Shown here piece after piece: positions 1-7,654 of a stretch of 29,832 nt of DNA. This DNA is from CAZDGV01 sp964505195. Lineage in GTDB: Bacteria > Bacteroidota > Bacteroidia > Chitinophagales > Chitinophagaceae. Made by a program: the position numbers and the translations under genes. A model generated the notes under the pieces. It saw only the letters and a list, made by a program, of their open reading frames with translations. It searched no databases and was not told the DNA's origin. The stretch lies in NCBI GenBank assembly GCA_964505195.1, contig CAZDGV010000020.1, positions 1 to 29,832 on the forward strand, in the 5' to 3' direction. Each line of letters begins with the position of its first letter. Position 1 is the first letter of the stretch.

Positions 1-1277
1 GTAGAGGAAGTATTGGGATTGATCTTGAGTGTTCCGCTGCCATCGCCCTTACACTGATTGGCATCACTTACTCTTACACTATATGTGCCGGCTACCGAAG
101 CTGTGAAGCTTGCTACATTACCCGGATTGGGAACGCCCATGGGAACAGTCCACTGATACTGATAAGGCGGTTTACCCCCACTGGCATCAGCAGTAATGGT
201 TGCTGATTTTCCTTCGCATATCACCGGACTATTTACCAATACTGTTGGGGGTTCAAGAAACGAAAATTGAAACAAGACAAAATCTTTCAGCTCACTTGTA
301 AAAGAAGATGAACTGCGACTTTTAACATTCAATGTACTACTGATGTTACATTCTGTCGTTTGAATAATTCCCAATGCGGTAAGGTTGATGGCTCCTTCCA
401 CAAACTGCAGTGCTGCAGAAACATCTGAAGGATCTCCCGCACCGGTAAATCCAGCACCGGGAGCTACGTGAGGCTCGTCACTCAGGTTGGTGGTTTCATA
501 AATGGTTACTCCGTCCACTGCCGGCGTGCTGGGTGCAGACCAAACAGCAGCGGCAGTCCAGGTACGTAATTCAACTCTTGGTCGCTTACCGCCTTGCTCA
601 TAATCTACGATGATTAGTAGATCACCCACGGTTCTGCCACCTATAGCACCTTTACCGGTTAGCTTATTGCCATCTAAAACCACTCCGGCTTGATTGTATT
701 CCAGGTCAAGGTAGGAGTTACCATTGACGGAACGTGTTTCGATGCCATAAAACAACCACACATCACCATTAGGCGCTGTGCGGGTATGTACGAATACATT
801 GGTGATGTCGTTTTTCTGCGGACCGCTTCCGATACCAACTCCCCACTTTGATGTAGCAGCGCTGATATCATCGTCGTTTTTATTGCTGCCTGCAAAAGTG
901 GAAAGATCCACTTTACCTGCTGCCCAAATTTCATCGACAATCCATTGCGCATTCGTAAGGGTGTTTTTACCGGGTATATAACGCGTTCCGTTCCATAACA
1001 ACACGCCATTGATGCCTCCCCAATCCTGTCCGGGTAAAATCTCCTGCCCGTTGTAGGGAGAGGTTGCGGGGATACCCAATTGCTGTGAAAGGAAATTCGC
1101 ATCTACCTGAAACCCGGCCGGCGTTCCTCCCGTTCCGCCGAACTGATTGGGCGCCTGGGCTAATACCAGTACGCTCCATAACATGCCAATAATGAACATG
1201 CATGAGCGCAAGTACATGTAACCCGTCTCCCATCGCTTTTCCTTTCGTAAGAAAGGTTGTAGAAAATTGTACTGCAT
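1..1277 (-). CDS. Secreted adhesin-like surface protein, N-terminal part (cut by window edge)
   Basis: An open minus-strand frame of about 425 codons runs from an ATG at 1277 off the left edge with no stop. The N-terminus has a basic stretch (RKEKRW), then a hydrophobic signal segment ending LVLAQA, with probable cleavage before PNQFGG at about residue 42. A Met at 1217 is a possible shorter start. The middle contains the pattern GAINLTALGI, a Cys, then VKSRSSSSFTSELKDF, which recurs in large bacterial surface proteins. The last visible part (EPPTVLVNSPVICEGKSATI onward, with GGKPPYQYQW and GTYSVRVSDANQC) is an Ig/PKD-like or SprB-like repeat. Proteins of this build in Bacteroidota are usually long adhesins exported by the type IX secretion system, but the C-terminal sorting domain would lie outside the window. 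Secretion is well supported; adhesion is inferred. Confidence 0.72.
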   Translation of the reverse strand, partial: MQYNFLQPFLRKEKRWETGYMYLRSCMFIIGMLWSVLVLAQAPNQFGGTGGTPAGFQVDANFLSQQLGIPATSPYNGQEILPGQDWGGINGVLLWNGTRYIPGKNTLTNAQWIVDEIWAAGKVDLSTFAGSNKNDDDISAATSKWGVGIGSGPQKNDITNVFVHTRTAPNGDVWLFYGIETRSVNGNSYLDLEYNQAGVVLDGNKLTGKGAIGGRTVGDLLIIVDYEQGGKRPRVELRTWTAAAVWSAPSTPAVDGVTIYETTNLSDEPHVAPGAGFTGAGDPSDVSAALQFVEGAINLTALGIIQTTECNISSTLNVKSRSSSSFTSELKDFVLFQFSFLEPPTVLVNSPVICEGKSATITADASGGKPPYQYQWTVPMGVPNPGNVASFTASVAGTYSVRVSDANQCKGDGSGTLKINPNTSS

Positions 1278-1731
1278 AATACATTTGTTTTTTGTGAACA
1301 ATGATTTGTTTTTCCGGAAGAATGGTTCAAAGGAGTGATTTTACAACTGACCTTGGATGCTTAATCGCCCTACTAAATCATGTGCAGCAGCATTTGCTTA
1401 CTACCACAAGCTGCAGGTGCAAGGAAACAGCGGAAGCAAATCCTACAATAAAGAATGCTCCAACATCTTAGGTTTTTTCGAATGGGATAAGGGCGTGATA
1501 AATTGAAAGCACGTAGGTGTACATTTTACACTACTGCTACACGTGATCTACAAGCACGATGTATTGAGCTTTCGATTGTTTTCAAGGGGGAGACAGAAGA
1601 ACGGAAAAAGCCATTCAAAGGATGAAAGTATACGGGTACAAGGTACTATCAGGGAAGGGCACTTTGCAAGTGTTTTGTGAAAGTTTTTTTTGAAACCGAC
1701 TTGAAATCATCCAACAATTCTCAAGCAATCA
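1278..1731. other. Intergenic spacer between fusA terminator and adhesin-like gene
   Basis: About 450 bases with no credible gene on either strand. It should contain the promoter and leader of the adhesin-like gene. I see no clean TAnnTTTG box; the nearest is CTCCTTTG on the minus strand at about 1331-1338. A short inverted repeat, GTGTA with TACAC, lies at 1517-1531. No tRNA-like fold or mobile element was recognised. Confidence 0.5.
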
Positions 1732-1758
1732 AAAAGCCCCCTCAAAGAGGGGGCTTTT
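1732..1758 (-). terminator. Rho-independent terminator of fusA
   Basis: A perfect 12-bp inverted repeat (AAAAGCCCCCTC, loop AAA, GAGGGGGCTTTT) starts 23 bases past the fusA stop. Read on the minus strand, the GC-rich stem is followed by a T run. The T/A ends make it potentially bidirectional. It separates fusA from the same-strand adhesin-like gene further on. Confidence 0.93.
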
Positions 1759-1780
1759 CATATAATCTGACCTAAGCTTA

Positions 1781-3922
1781 TTAAGAAGCTTTGCCTTTTA
1801 CTTTTGCAATCACTTCTTCCGCAATATTATTCGGTGCGGGAGAATAATGGCTGAACTCCATGCTGGAAGTTGCACGACCGGATGACAATGAACGGAGCTG
1901 GGTAACATAACCGAACATTTCGCTCAGCGGAACTTTTGCTCTGATCACCTGTGCATTACCCTTGGTGTCCATTCCTTCCAGAATACCACGACGGCGGTTC
2001 AAGTCACCGGTAACATCTCCCATGTACTGATCGGGTGTTACTACTTCCAATTTCATGATGGGCTCAAGCAATACCGGCTTGGCTTTGCGACCTGCTTCAC
2101 GGAAGCCGGATTTCGCGCAAAGTTCAAACGACATTGAATCAGAATCCACATCGTGGTAGCTACCATCAAATACACGGATCTTCATATGCTCAACGGGATA
2201 GTTGGCCAACACCCCATTGTGCATGGCTTGCTCAAATCCTTTCTGAATGGCAGGTACAAATTCGCGGGGGATAGAACCTCCGAAAATATCATTTACAAAC
2301 TGCATAGATTTTCCGGGGTTTTCCTTGAGCCACTCTTCATCGGCAGGACCGATTTCGAAAATGATATCAGCGAATTTACCGCGACCACCCGACTGCTTTT
2401 TCAGCACTTCGCGGTGTTCGATGGTAGACAGGAATGCTTCTTTGTACGCAACCTGCGGTGCACCCTGATTCACTTCTACCTTGAATTCGCGACGCATACG
2501 GTCAACGATGATTTCAAGGTGCAGCTCACCCATACCACGCAGAATGGTTTGTCCGGTTTCTTCATCGGTATTTACGCGCAGCGTAGGATCTTCTTCCACC
2601 AGCTTGGCAATGGCCATACTCATCTTATCTACATCGGCCTGTGCCTTAGGTTCAACTGCAATAGCAATTACCGGCTCGGGAATAAACATGTTCTCGAGTA
2701 CGATAGGATGATTTTCATCGCAAAGGGTATCACCGGTTTTGATTTCCTTGAAACCAACAGCTGCAGCAATATCACCCGCTTCAATAAAATCGATGGGGTT
2801 TTGCTTGTTGGCAAACATTTTCATGATACGGCTGATACGCTCGTTTTTACCGCTGCGCATATTCTTTACATAAGAGCCCGCATCAAGGTGACCACTGTAA
2901 CAACGGAAAAACGCAAGACGACCCACAAAAGGATCGGTCATGATTTTAAAAGCAAGCGCAGCGAAAGGTTCTTTCGCATCGGGCTTACGCGTAATTTCTT
3001 CACCGTTATCTGGATTAATACCTTTGATGGCTTCGATATCTACAGGTGAAGGAAGGTAGCGACATACAGCATCCAGTGCAGTTTGTACTCCTTTGTTTTT
3101 GAAAGAAGAACCGCACATCATCGGAACGATGCTCAGATCAATAGTAGCTTTACGGATGGCTTCGTGAATTTCATCTTCAGAAATGCTGTCGGGGTTTTCA
3201 AAAAACTTCTCCATCAGCGTATCATCGTATTCTGCAACAGCTTCAACCAGCTGTGCACGCCATTCATTGGCTTCTGCCACCATATCTTCTGGAACAGGAA
3301 TTTCATCGAAGGTCATTCCTTCGGTTTCCATATGCCAGATGATGCCTTTCATTTTAATCAAATCTACCACACCTTTGAAATTATCTTCCGCGCCAATAGG
3401 CAGCTGCAACGGTACCGCCTTTGAGCCGAGCATTTCGCGCACCTGCTTCACTACATTCAGGAAGTCGGCACCGGCACGGTCCATTTTGTTTACAAAACCG
3501 ATACGGGGTACATTGTAACGGTTGGCTTGGCGCCATACAGTTTCACTCTGCGGTTCAACACCGTCCACTGCGCTGAAAAGGGCAATCAAACCATCCAGTA
3601 CACGCATGGAACGCTCTACCTCAACGGTAAAGTCAACGTGACCGGGCGTATCGATGATATTGAAATAATAATTTTTGGTGTCAGCTGTAGGCTTTCCCAG
3701 TACGGTAGGGAAATTCCACTGACAACTTACCGCTGCAGAAGTAATGGTAATACCACGCTCCTTTTCCTGCTCCATCCAGTCGGTAGTAGCCGCTCCTTCG
3801 TGCACTTCACCAATACGGTGAATCATTCCTGTATAACGGAGAATACGCTCCGTTGTGGTGGTTTTACCGGCATCAATATGCGCCGCAATACCAAAGTTTC
3901 TCTGAAATTTTAAGTCTCCCAT
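1781..3922 (-). CDS. fusA: Elongation factor G
   Basis: EF-G is the translational GTPase that moves tRNA and mRNA through the ribosome and, with RRF, helps recycle it. The 713-residue product has the expected order: P-loop AHIDAGKT (14-21), switch I RGITIT (56-61), DTPGHVDF (91-98, with the catalytic His95), NKMDR, then domains II to V. The length is close to the 704 residues of E. coli EF-G, and the position just downstream of rpsL-rpsG marks it as the canonical housekeeping copy. It ends at a strong terminator and starts after a 349-base gap with its own promoter motif and stem-loops, so it looks separately transcribed from the ribosomal protein genes. The ATG at 3922 matches the conserved N-terminus. 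Confidence 0.98.
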   Translation of the reverse strand: MGDLKFQRNFGIAAHIDAGKTTTTERILRYTGMIHRIGEVHEGAATTDWMEQEKERGITITSAAVSCQWNFPTVLGKPTADTKNYYFNIIDTPGHVDFTVEVERSMRVLDGLIALFSAVDGVEPQSETVWRQANRYNVPRIGFVNKMDRAGADFLNVVKQVREMLGSKAVPLQLPIGAEDNFKGVVDLIKMKGIIWHMETEGMTFDEIPVPEDMVAEANEWRAQLVEAVAEYDDTLMEKFFENPDSISEDEIHEAIRKATIDLSIVPMMCGSSFKNKGVQTALDAVCRYLPSPVDIEAIKGINPDNGEEITRKPDAKEPFAALAFKIMTDPFVGRLAFFRCYSGHLDAGSYVKNMRSGKNERISRIMKMFANKQNPIDFIEAGDIAAAVGFKEIKTGDTLCDENHPIVLENMFIPEPVIAIAVEPKAQADVDKMSMAIAKLVEEDPTLRVNTDEETGQTILRGMGELHLEIIVDRMRREFKVEVNQGAPQVAYKEAFLSTIEHREVLKKQSGGRGKFADIIFEIGPADEEWLKENPGKSMQFVNDIFGGSIPREFVPAIQKGFEQAMHNGVLANYPVEHMKIRVFDGSYHDVDSDSMSFELCAKSGFREAGRKAKPVLLEPIMKLEVVTPDQYMGDVTGDLNRRRGILEGMDTKGNAQVIRAKVPLSEMFGYVTQLRSLSSGRATSSMEFSHYSPAPNNIAEEVIAKVKGKAS

Positions 3923-4163
3923 GACTGATTAATTTGTGCGTTTGTTAGGTAAATTTTTATGTTTCGATTTTGAAATAGAATGTGTTTTGATCTATATCCC
4001 CTTCGGGGTGAAGTACGGATACCAGCAATCGATTTAAAGTGTAGCCCTTAGTACAGGCTGCTTTGCTGGTATGAATTGATTGCGACTCTCATATATCGCC
4101 AAATGAGAAGGAACCCCTAATACCCCCTGTGAAACGCCCATCCGGCACCCTCTTTTGGCGGCG
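3923..4163 (-). promoter_or_regulatory. Structured 5' leader upstream of fusA
   Basis: About 240 bases lie between the fusA ATG and the promoter-like box at 4164-4171. Two elements could fold in the transcript. One is a nested hairpin with 9-bp outer arms ATACCAGCA (4019-4027) and TGCTGGTAT (4064-4072), and inner arms AGCC (4043-4046) and GGCT (4056-4059). The other is a compact hairpin at 3998-4008 (CCCC/GGGG, 3-nt loop). I recognise no named riboswitch or ribosomal-protein leader. A regulatory role is inferred from the length, structure and position. Confidence 0.4.
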
Positions 4164-4171
4164 CAAAAGTA
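4164..4171 (-). promoter_or_regulatory. Promoter -7 box for fusA (TACTTTTG)
   Basis: Read on the minus strand, TACTTTTG followed by CGCCGCC fits the Bacteroidota -7 consensus TAnnTTTG. No good -33 TTTG is seen 19-21 bases upstream, so the assignment rests on the -7 box and on the terminator placed just behind rpsG. Confidence 0.5.
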
Positions 4172-4229
4172 TGCCTTTTTATGCAGTAATCTTGGTTTTT
4201 TGTGGAAGGAAATGTTTTGTGGAAAAAAA

Positions 4230-4250
4230 ATCCCCCGAAGTTCGGGGGAT
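4230..4250 (-). terminator. Rho-independent terminator of rpsL-rpsG
   Basis: Inverted repeat ATCCCCCGAA, G, TTCGGGGGAT lies 22 bases past the rpsG stop. On the minus strand it is followed by a run of eight T, the complement of the A run at 4223-4230. This is a textbook intrinsic terminator and indicates that most rpsL-rpsG transcription ends before fusA. Confidence 0.9.
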
Positions 4251-4271
4251 GGACAAATAAGAATGATTTGC

Positions 4272-4736
4272 TTATCTGAAATGCGCAAAAGCCTTGTTGG
4301 CTTCAGCCATACGATGGGTATCTTCTTTCTTTTTGAATGCAGCACCTTCACCCTTGCTCGCTGCTACGATTTCATTCGCCAGCTTGTCGGCCATGCTACG
4401 TCCGTTTCTTTCGCGGCTGTAGCGGATAAGCCACTTCATGCTCAGCGAAACTTTACGCTCGGGACGAACTTCTGAAGGAATCTGGAAAGTTGCTCCACCA
4501 ATACGACGGCTGCGTACTTCCACGGCAGGCGTTACATTTGAGAGTGCTTTCTTCCAAATTTCATAACCGTTTTCGCCGGTGTTCTTCGACACTTTTTCAA
4601 TAGCGTCGTAAAAAATGGTGTAGGCAGTGCTCTTCTTTCCTTGCCACATCAAGTTATTGATAAAACGGGTTACCTGCACATCATTGTAGCGAGGGTCTGG
4701 TGCAAGGGCAATCTTTTTAGGTTTCGTCTTCCTCAT
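4272..4736 (-). CDS. rpsG: 30S ribosomal protein S7
   Basis: S7 is a primary 16S rRNA-binding protein that nucleates assembly of the 30S head and sits near the E site and mRNA exit. The product is 154 residues, within the usual range, and starts MRKTKPKKIALAPDPRYND. The typical stretches RFINNLMWQGKKSTAY, VEVRSRRIGGATFQIP and RPERKVSLSMKWL are present, and it ends near MAEANKAFAHFR. It follows rpsL by 24 bases and is followed by a strong terminator. In many bacteria S7 binds its own operon mRNA; no such site is evident here. Confidence 0.98.
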   Translation of the reverse strand: MRKTKPKKIALAPDPRYNDVQVTRFINNLMWQGKKSTAYTIFYDAIEKVSKNTGENGYEIWKKALSNVTPAVEVRSRRIGGATFQIPSEVRPERKVSLSMKWLIRYSRERNGRSMADKLANEIVAASKGEGAAFKKKEDTHRMAEANKAFAHFR

Positions 4737-4760
4737 TGATTGAATGATTTATACTTCAAA

Positions 4761-5141
4761 TTATTTTTTAGCTTTTTCTTTCTTGGTGCCGTACTTAGAG
4801 CGACTCTTCTTACGATCTTTCACACCGGCAGTATCCAAGCTACCGCGCACGATATGATAACGAACACCCGGCAAATCCTTCACACGACCACCGCGAACCA
4901 AAACAATTGAGTGTTCCTGCAGGTTATGACCTTCACCTGGGATATAGGCAATCACCTCTACCTTGTTGGTGAGACGCACTTTTGCCACTTTACGAAGGGC
5001 AGAATTGGGCTTCTTTGGAGTGGTAGTATATACACGCGTACATACTCCGCGACGGAAAGGGCAGCTATCGAGCGCACGTGACTTGCTCTTGGCCCTGATG
5101 ATTTCACGACCTTTTCTTACTAATTGCTGAATTGTAGGCAT
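4761..5141 (-). CDS. rpsL: 30S ribosomal protein S12
   Basis: S12 lies in the decoding centre of the small subunit and affects accuracy. The 126-residue product has the invariant TTPKKPNSALRKVAKVRL and GEGHNLQEHS segments and GGRVKDLPGVRYH. The lysines whose substitution gives streptomycin resistance (in PKKPNS and GRVKDLP) are both wild type. The Asp after the second lysine, which RimO methylthiolates in some bacteria, is also present. It is the first gene of the rpsL-rpsG unit and has a near-perfect promoter 26 bases upstream. Confidence 0.98.
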   Translation of the reverse strand: MPTIQQLVRKGREIIRAKSKSRALDSCPFRRGVCTRVYTTTPKKPNSALRKVAKVRLTNKVEVIAYIPGEGHNLQEHSIVLVRGGRVKDLPGVRYHIVRGSLDTAGVKDRKKSRSKYGTKKEKAKK

Positions 5142-5166
5142 TCGTAACCTTTTAATTTTTGGACGG

Positions 5167-5197
5167 CAAAGGTAAGTGACTCTCTCTGATTAACAAA
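5167..5197 (-). promoter_or_regulatory. Promoter of rpsL-rpsG (TTTG-N19-TACCTTTG)
   Basis: On the minus strand TTTG (5197-5194) is followed by exactly 19 bases and then TACCTTTG (5174-5167), matching both elements of the Bacteroidota primary sigma factor consensus. The inferred start is about 20 bases before the rpsL ATG. Confidence 0.88.
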
Positions 5198-5383
5198 AAA
5201 CTTTCCGCTGTTTTCTCCACAATTCCTTGATTAAACTTGGAGCAAGTTGCCAGTTTGGGAAAACAGGCAAAGCTTTGAAAAGCAACTTAAAGCAAAATGC
5301 CTGGGGGAAATGCGCCATAAAAAACGGTCGAAAAACGGCTTTTGTAGCATCTCCATTCGAAAACTACCTCTTCTGCTTCCCTA

Positions 5384-6436
5384 TTACACCTTCAGCATCC
5401 AGCCATGGGTATCGGCTTCCTTGCCATAGCGGATAGCATTGAGGCGTTGTTTTACAGCAGGAGCTGTACGCCATTTTTCTACTTCAAAATTCATCACAAA
5501 GTCCTTGTATCTCAACTCTTTAATTAAGGAAACAGTGGCGGCGGTGCCGGTCCCGAATACTTCTAAAAGCATTCCGGCCCGATATGCATCGATCAGATCG
5601 TTTACGCTGAGCTGTCGCTCTTCTACTTCAAAACCCATCTCCTGCAGCAAAGCCATCACACTCATGCGGGTAACGCCGGCCAAAATGGTGCCCTCGCCCA
5701 AATCGGGCGTAATGGCTTTATTGCCGATAATAAAGAACACATTCATGGTACCGCATTCCTGCACGTATTTATGCTCGTAGGCATCAGTCCATAGCACCTG
5801 GTCGTAACCCAGCTTTTTTGCCTGCGCGGTAGGATACATACTTGCACCATAGTTTCCTGCTGCCTTAGCATAACCTACACCTCCCGGAACGGCACGTACA
5901 TATTTTTCTTCTACGTAAATGCGCATAGGTGCACTGTAGTAAGGACCTGTGGGACTGAGAATGATCATAAACTTATAGGAGTCGGATGGCTTCACACCAA
6001 TCACCTCATCGGTAGCAAACATAAACGGACGGATATACAGCGAGTGGTCGGGCTGATTGGGAATCCAATCCTGATCCATCGCCACCAGCTGCTTCATGCC
6101 CTCCATAAAAATCTCTTCGGGAACGGCAGGCATTTGCATGCGTTCTGCTGAAATATTGAAGCGGTGGAAATTGTCGAGTGGACGAAAAACAAATGCTTCT
6201 CCTTCGTTGTTTTTATATGCTTTGATACCTTCAAAAATCGACTGGCCATAGTGAATCGCCGCATTGGAAGGCGCGAGTTGCAATGGCTGATAAGGACGAA
6301 TTACCACATTTTTCCAGACACCATCTTCATAATCTGCCTCTAACATGTGATCAGTAAAATACTTTCCGAAGGGGATGTTTTCCAGGTTGATGTCTTTCAG
6401 TTTGCTGGATGTCGCTTTCGTAATTTGGATATCCAT
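5384..6436 (-). CDS. ilvE: Branched-chain amino acid aminotransferase
   Basis: This is a PLP fold-type IV enzyme that interconverts leucine, isoleucine and valine with their 2-oxo acids, using glutamate/2-oxoglutarate. The 350-residue product is of the larger, eukaryote-like BCAT class. The PLP lysine is Lys191 in GYAKAAGNYGAS; other matches are SIFEGIKAYK, the ELRY region and the phosphate-binding EVFGTGTAATVS. I chose the ATG at 6436 (MDIQITKATS): the frame extends to a TTG at 6475, but that codon lies in promoter-like sequence and adds an unrelated tail. The gene stands alone, divergent from the run at 6516. No clear terminator follows; an imperfect stem at 5247-5270 lacks a T run. Confidence 0.96.
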   Translation of the reverse strand: MDIQITKATSSKLKDINLENIPFGKYFTDHMLEADYEDGVWKNVVIRPYQPLQLAPSNAAIHYGQSIFEGIKAYKNNEGEAFVFRPLDNFHRFNISAERMQMPAVPEEIFMEGMKQLVAMDQDWIPNQPDHSLYIRPFMFATDEVIGVKPSDSYKFMIILSPTGPYYSAPMRIYVEEKYVRAVPGGVGYAKAAGNYGASMYPTAQAKKLGYDQVLWTDAYEHKYVQECGTMNVFFIIGNKAITPDLGEGTILAGVTRMSVMALLQEMGFEVEERQLSVNDLIDAYRAGMLLEVFGTGTAATVSLIKELRYKDFVMNFEVEKWRTAPAVKQRLNAIRYGKEADTHGWMLKV

Positions 6437-6453
6437 GGCTGCAATCATATCGT

Positions 6454-6461
6454 TAAATTTG
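6454..6461 (+). promoter_or_regulatory. Candidate -7 box for the 6516-9243 operon (TAAATTTG)
   Basis: TAAATTTG fits TAnnTTTG and lies 54 bases before the first ATG of the rightward operon. A TTTG at 6424-6427 is too far upstream (26 bases) to be a normal -33 element. On the opposite strand TTTCTTTG (6472-6465), one base off consensus, may serve ilvE, so the two promoters would overlap. Confidence 0.35.
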
Positions 6462-6515
6462 TGGCAAAGAAACAAAAATTTCAGCAGTGGCTCATACCCT
6501 GCCCATCACCCGGTC

Positions 6516-7061
6516 ATGACTTTACAGAAACTTGACATTCCGAAGCAAAGTATACAGGCATTGTATGGTCATAATTTAGTGCGCATAAAAAATGATTCCG
6601 AGGCAAAGCCAGCGCCTACAGAAAAAGCAAGCAAATCGACGAAGAAAGGCGCTGAAAAGAAAGCAAGCGTCCCTGCATCAGCAGCTCCATTTTTGGGCGA
6701 GAACAAACAACATGTTCTCTGGATTGTGAATGACGACCTGAACGATTATGCTGACGAAGCCGGCATGGCGCTGCTCAAAAGTATCCTACAGGCATGCGGA
6801 TGGAAAATGGATGATGTGGCGGTAATCAATTTGCATAATCAGTCCTTAAGTTTTGAAAGCGTAAAAACACAATTCCAACCCAAATACATCATTGCGCTGG
6901 GAAGTGCCTATGGATTTTTCCCCGCCAATTTGCCGCTCTATGCACAAATGCAATTTGATGACATATTCGTTATTACCGGTGCATCCTTGCAAACCATGCA
7001 AAATGAAAAAGAGGCAAAGGCAAAACTCTGGAACCTGCTTAAACCCATGTTTGGAAAATGA
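6516..7061 (+). CDS. HolD-like protein (candidate DNA polymerase III psi subunit)
   Basis: The product is a 181-residue soluble protein. It has an N-terminal segment MTLQKLDIPKQSIQALYGH, a Lys/Ala/Ser-rich linker (about 27-58), then a folded domain with VLWIVNDDLN (67-76), a helix LLKSILQACG, YIIALGSAYGFFPANLP, and a C-terminal AKAKLWNLLKPMF. This order resembles the psi subunit: an N-terminal peptide of the LxxLGI type that binds chi in E. coli, a linker, a small alpha/beta domain, and a terminal RAALW-type helix. The match is by eye and from memory, so the name is tentative. The ATG at 6516 is preferred; the frame extends upstream only into the ilvE start. Its stop overlaps the rdgB start (ATGA). 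Confidence 0.45.
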   Translation: MTLQKLDIPKQSIQALYGHNLVRIKNDSEAKPAPTEKASKSTKKGAEKKASVPASAAPFLGENKQHVLWIVNDDLNDYADEAGMALLKSILQACGWKMDDVAVINLHNQSLSFESVKTQFQPKYIIALGSAYGFFPANLPLYAQMQFDDIFVITGASLQTMQNEKEAKAKLWNLLKPMFGK

Positions 7062-7654
7062 AGCAGCGACTCATTTTTGCTACCAATAACCGACATAAAG
7101 TCGATGAAATACAAAAGGCATTGCCTGCAGCATTTGAAATCACTACCTTACGTGAAGCAGGCATTGAAATAGACATTCCTGAACCCTATGAAACGCTGGA
7201 AGAAAATGCAGCAACCAAGGCGGAAACGATCTTTCAATTAACGCAGCAGGATTGCTTTTCGGAAGATACCGGACTGGAAGTTTATGCGCTCAACGGTGCC
7301 CCGGGTGTAAGAAGCGCCCGATTTGCCGGGGAGCATGCGAATTTTGAAGATAATAATCAACTGCTGCTGGATCTTATGAAAGACCACGACGACAGGCGTG
7401 CAAGATTTCGTACGGTGATTCACCTGATACAACATGGTGAAGCGCATCGTTTTGAAGGTATTTGCAATGGCAGGATCGCTGCAGCAGCTTCGGGAACAAA
7501 AGGTTTTGGATACGACCCGCTGTTTATTCCAGAGGGCAGTAACCGCTGCTTCGCTGAAATGAGCCTGGATGAAAAAAATGTATTTAGCCATCGGCGCAAA
7601 GCCCTCGATGCCATGCTGCAGTTTTTGCGCGAAACACATGAAACAAAAAAGTAG
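7058..7654 (+). CDS. rdgB: XTP/dITP diphosphatase (RdgB/HAM1 family)
   Basis: This family hydrolyses non-canonical purine nucleotides (dITP, dXTP, XTP) to monophosphates, keeping hypoxanthine and xanthine out of DNA and RNA. At 198 residues it is of normal length. It has all the family marks: IFATNNRHKVDEIQ at the N-terminus, ETLEENAATKAE, SEDTGLEVYALNGAPGVRSA with the metal-binding acidic residues, GFGYDPLF and the terminal SHRRKAL. Its ATG overlaps the stop of the preceding gene by four bases, and the next start follows its stop directly, so it is inside an operon. If the upstream gene is a polymerase subunit, the pairing makes sense as replication plus nucleotide sanitation. Confidence 0.97.
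   Translation: MKQRLIFATNNRHKVDEIQKALPAAFEITTLREAGIEIDIPEPYETLEENAATKAETIFQLTQQDCFSEDTGLEVYALNGAPGVRSARFAGEHANFEDNNQLLLDLMKDHDDRRARFRTVIHLIQHGEAHRFEGICNGRIAAAASGTKGFGYDPLFIPEGSNRCFAEMSLDEKNVFSHRRKALDAMLQFLRETHETKK

Noticed and set aside
2153..3049. Long plus-strand open frame (298 codons) opposite fusA
   Set aside because: It lies wholly antisense to the strongly supported fusA and its translation has no recognisable domain; it mirrors the codon usage of fusA.
4034..4351. Minus-strand 105-codon frame covering the rpsG-fusA gap
   Set aside because: It overlaps the end of rpsG in another frame, runs through the terminator and the fusA promoter box, and has no protein-like composition.
5247..5270. 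Stem TTGCC-A-GTTT / AAAC-A-GGCAA after ilvE as a terminator
   Set aside because: It has an internal mismatch and no T run on either strand, and it lies over 110 bases past the stop.
6375..6515. 47-codon N-terminal extension of the HolD-like protein
   Set aside because: It is antisense to the ilvE start and crosses both promoter boxes; the ATG at 6516 gives a sensible N-terminus.
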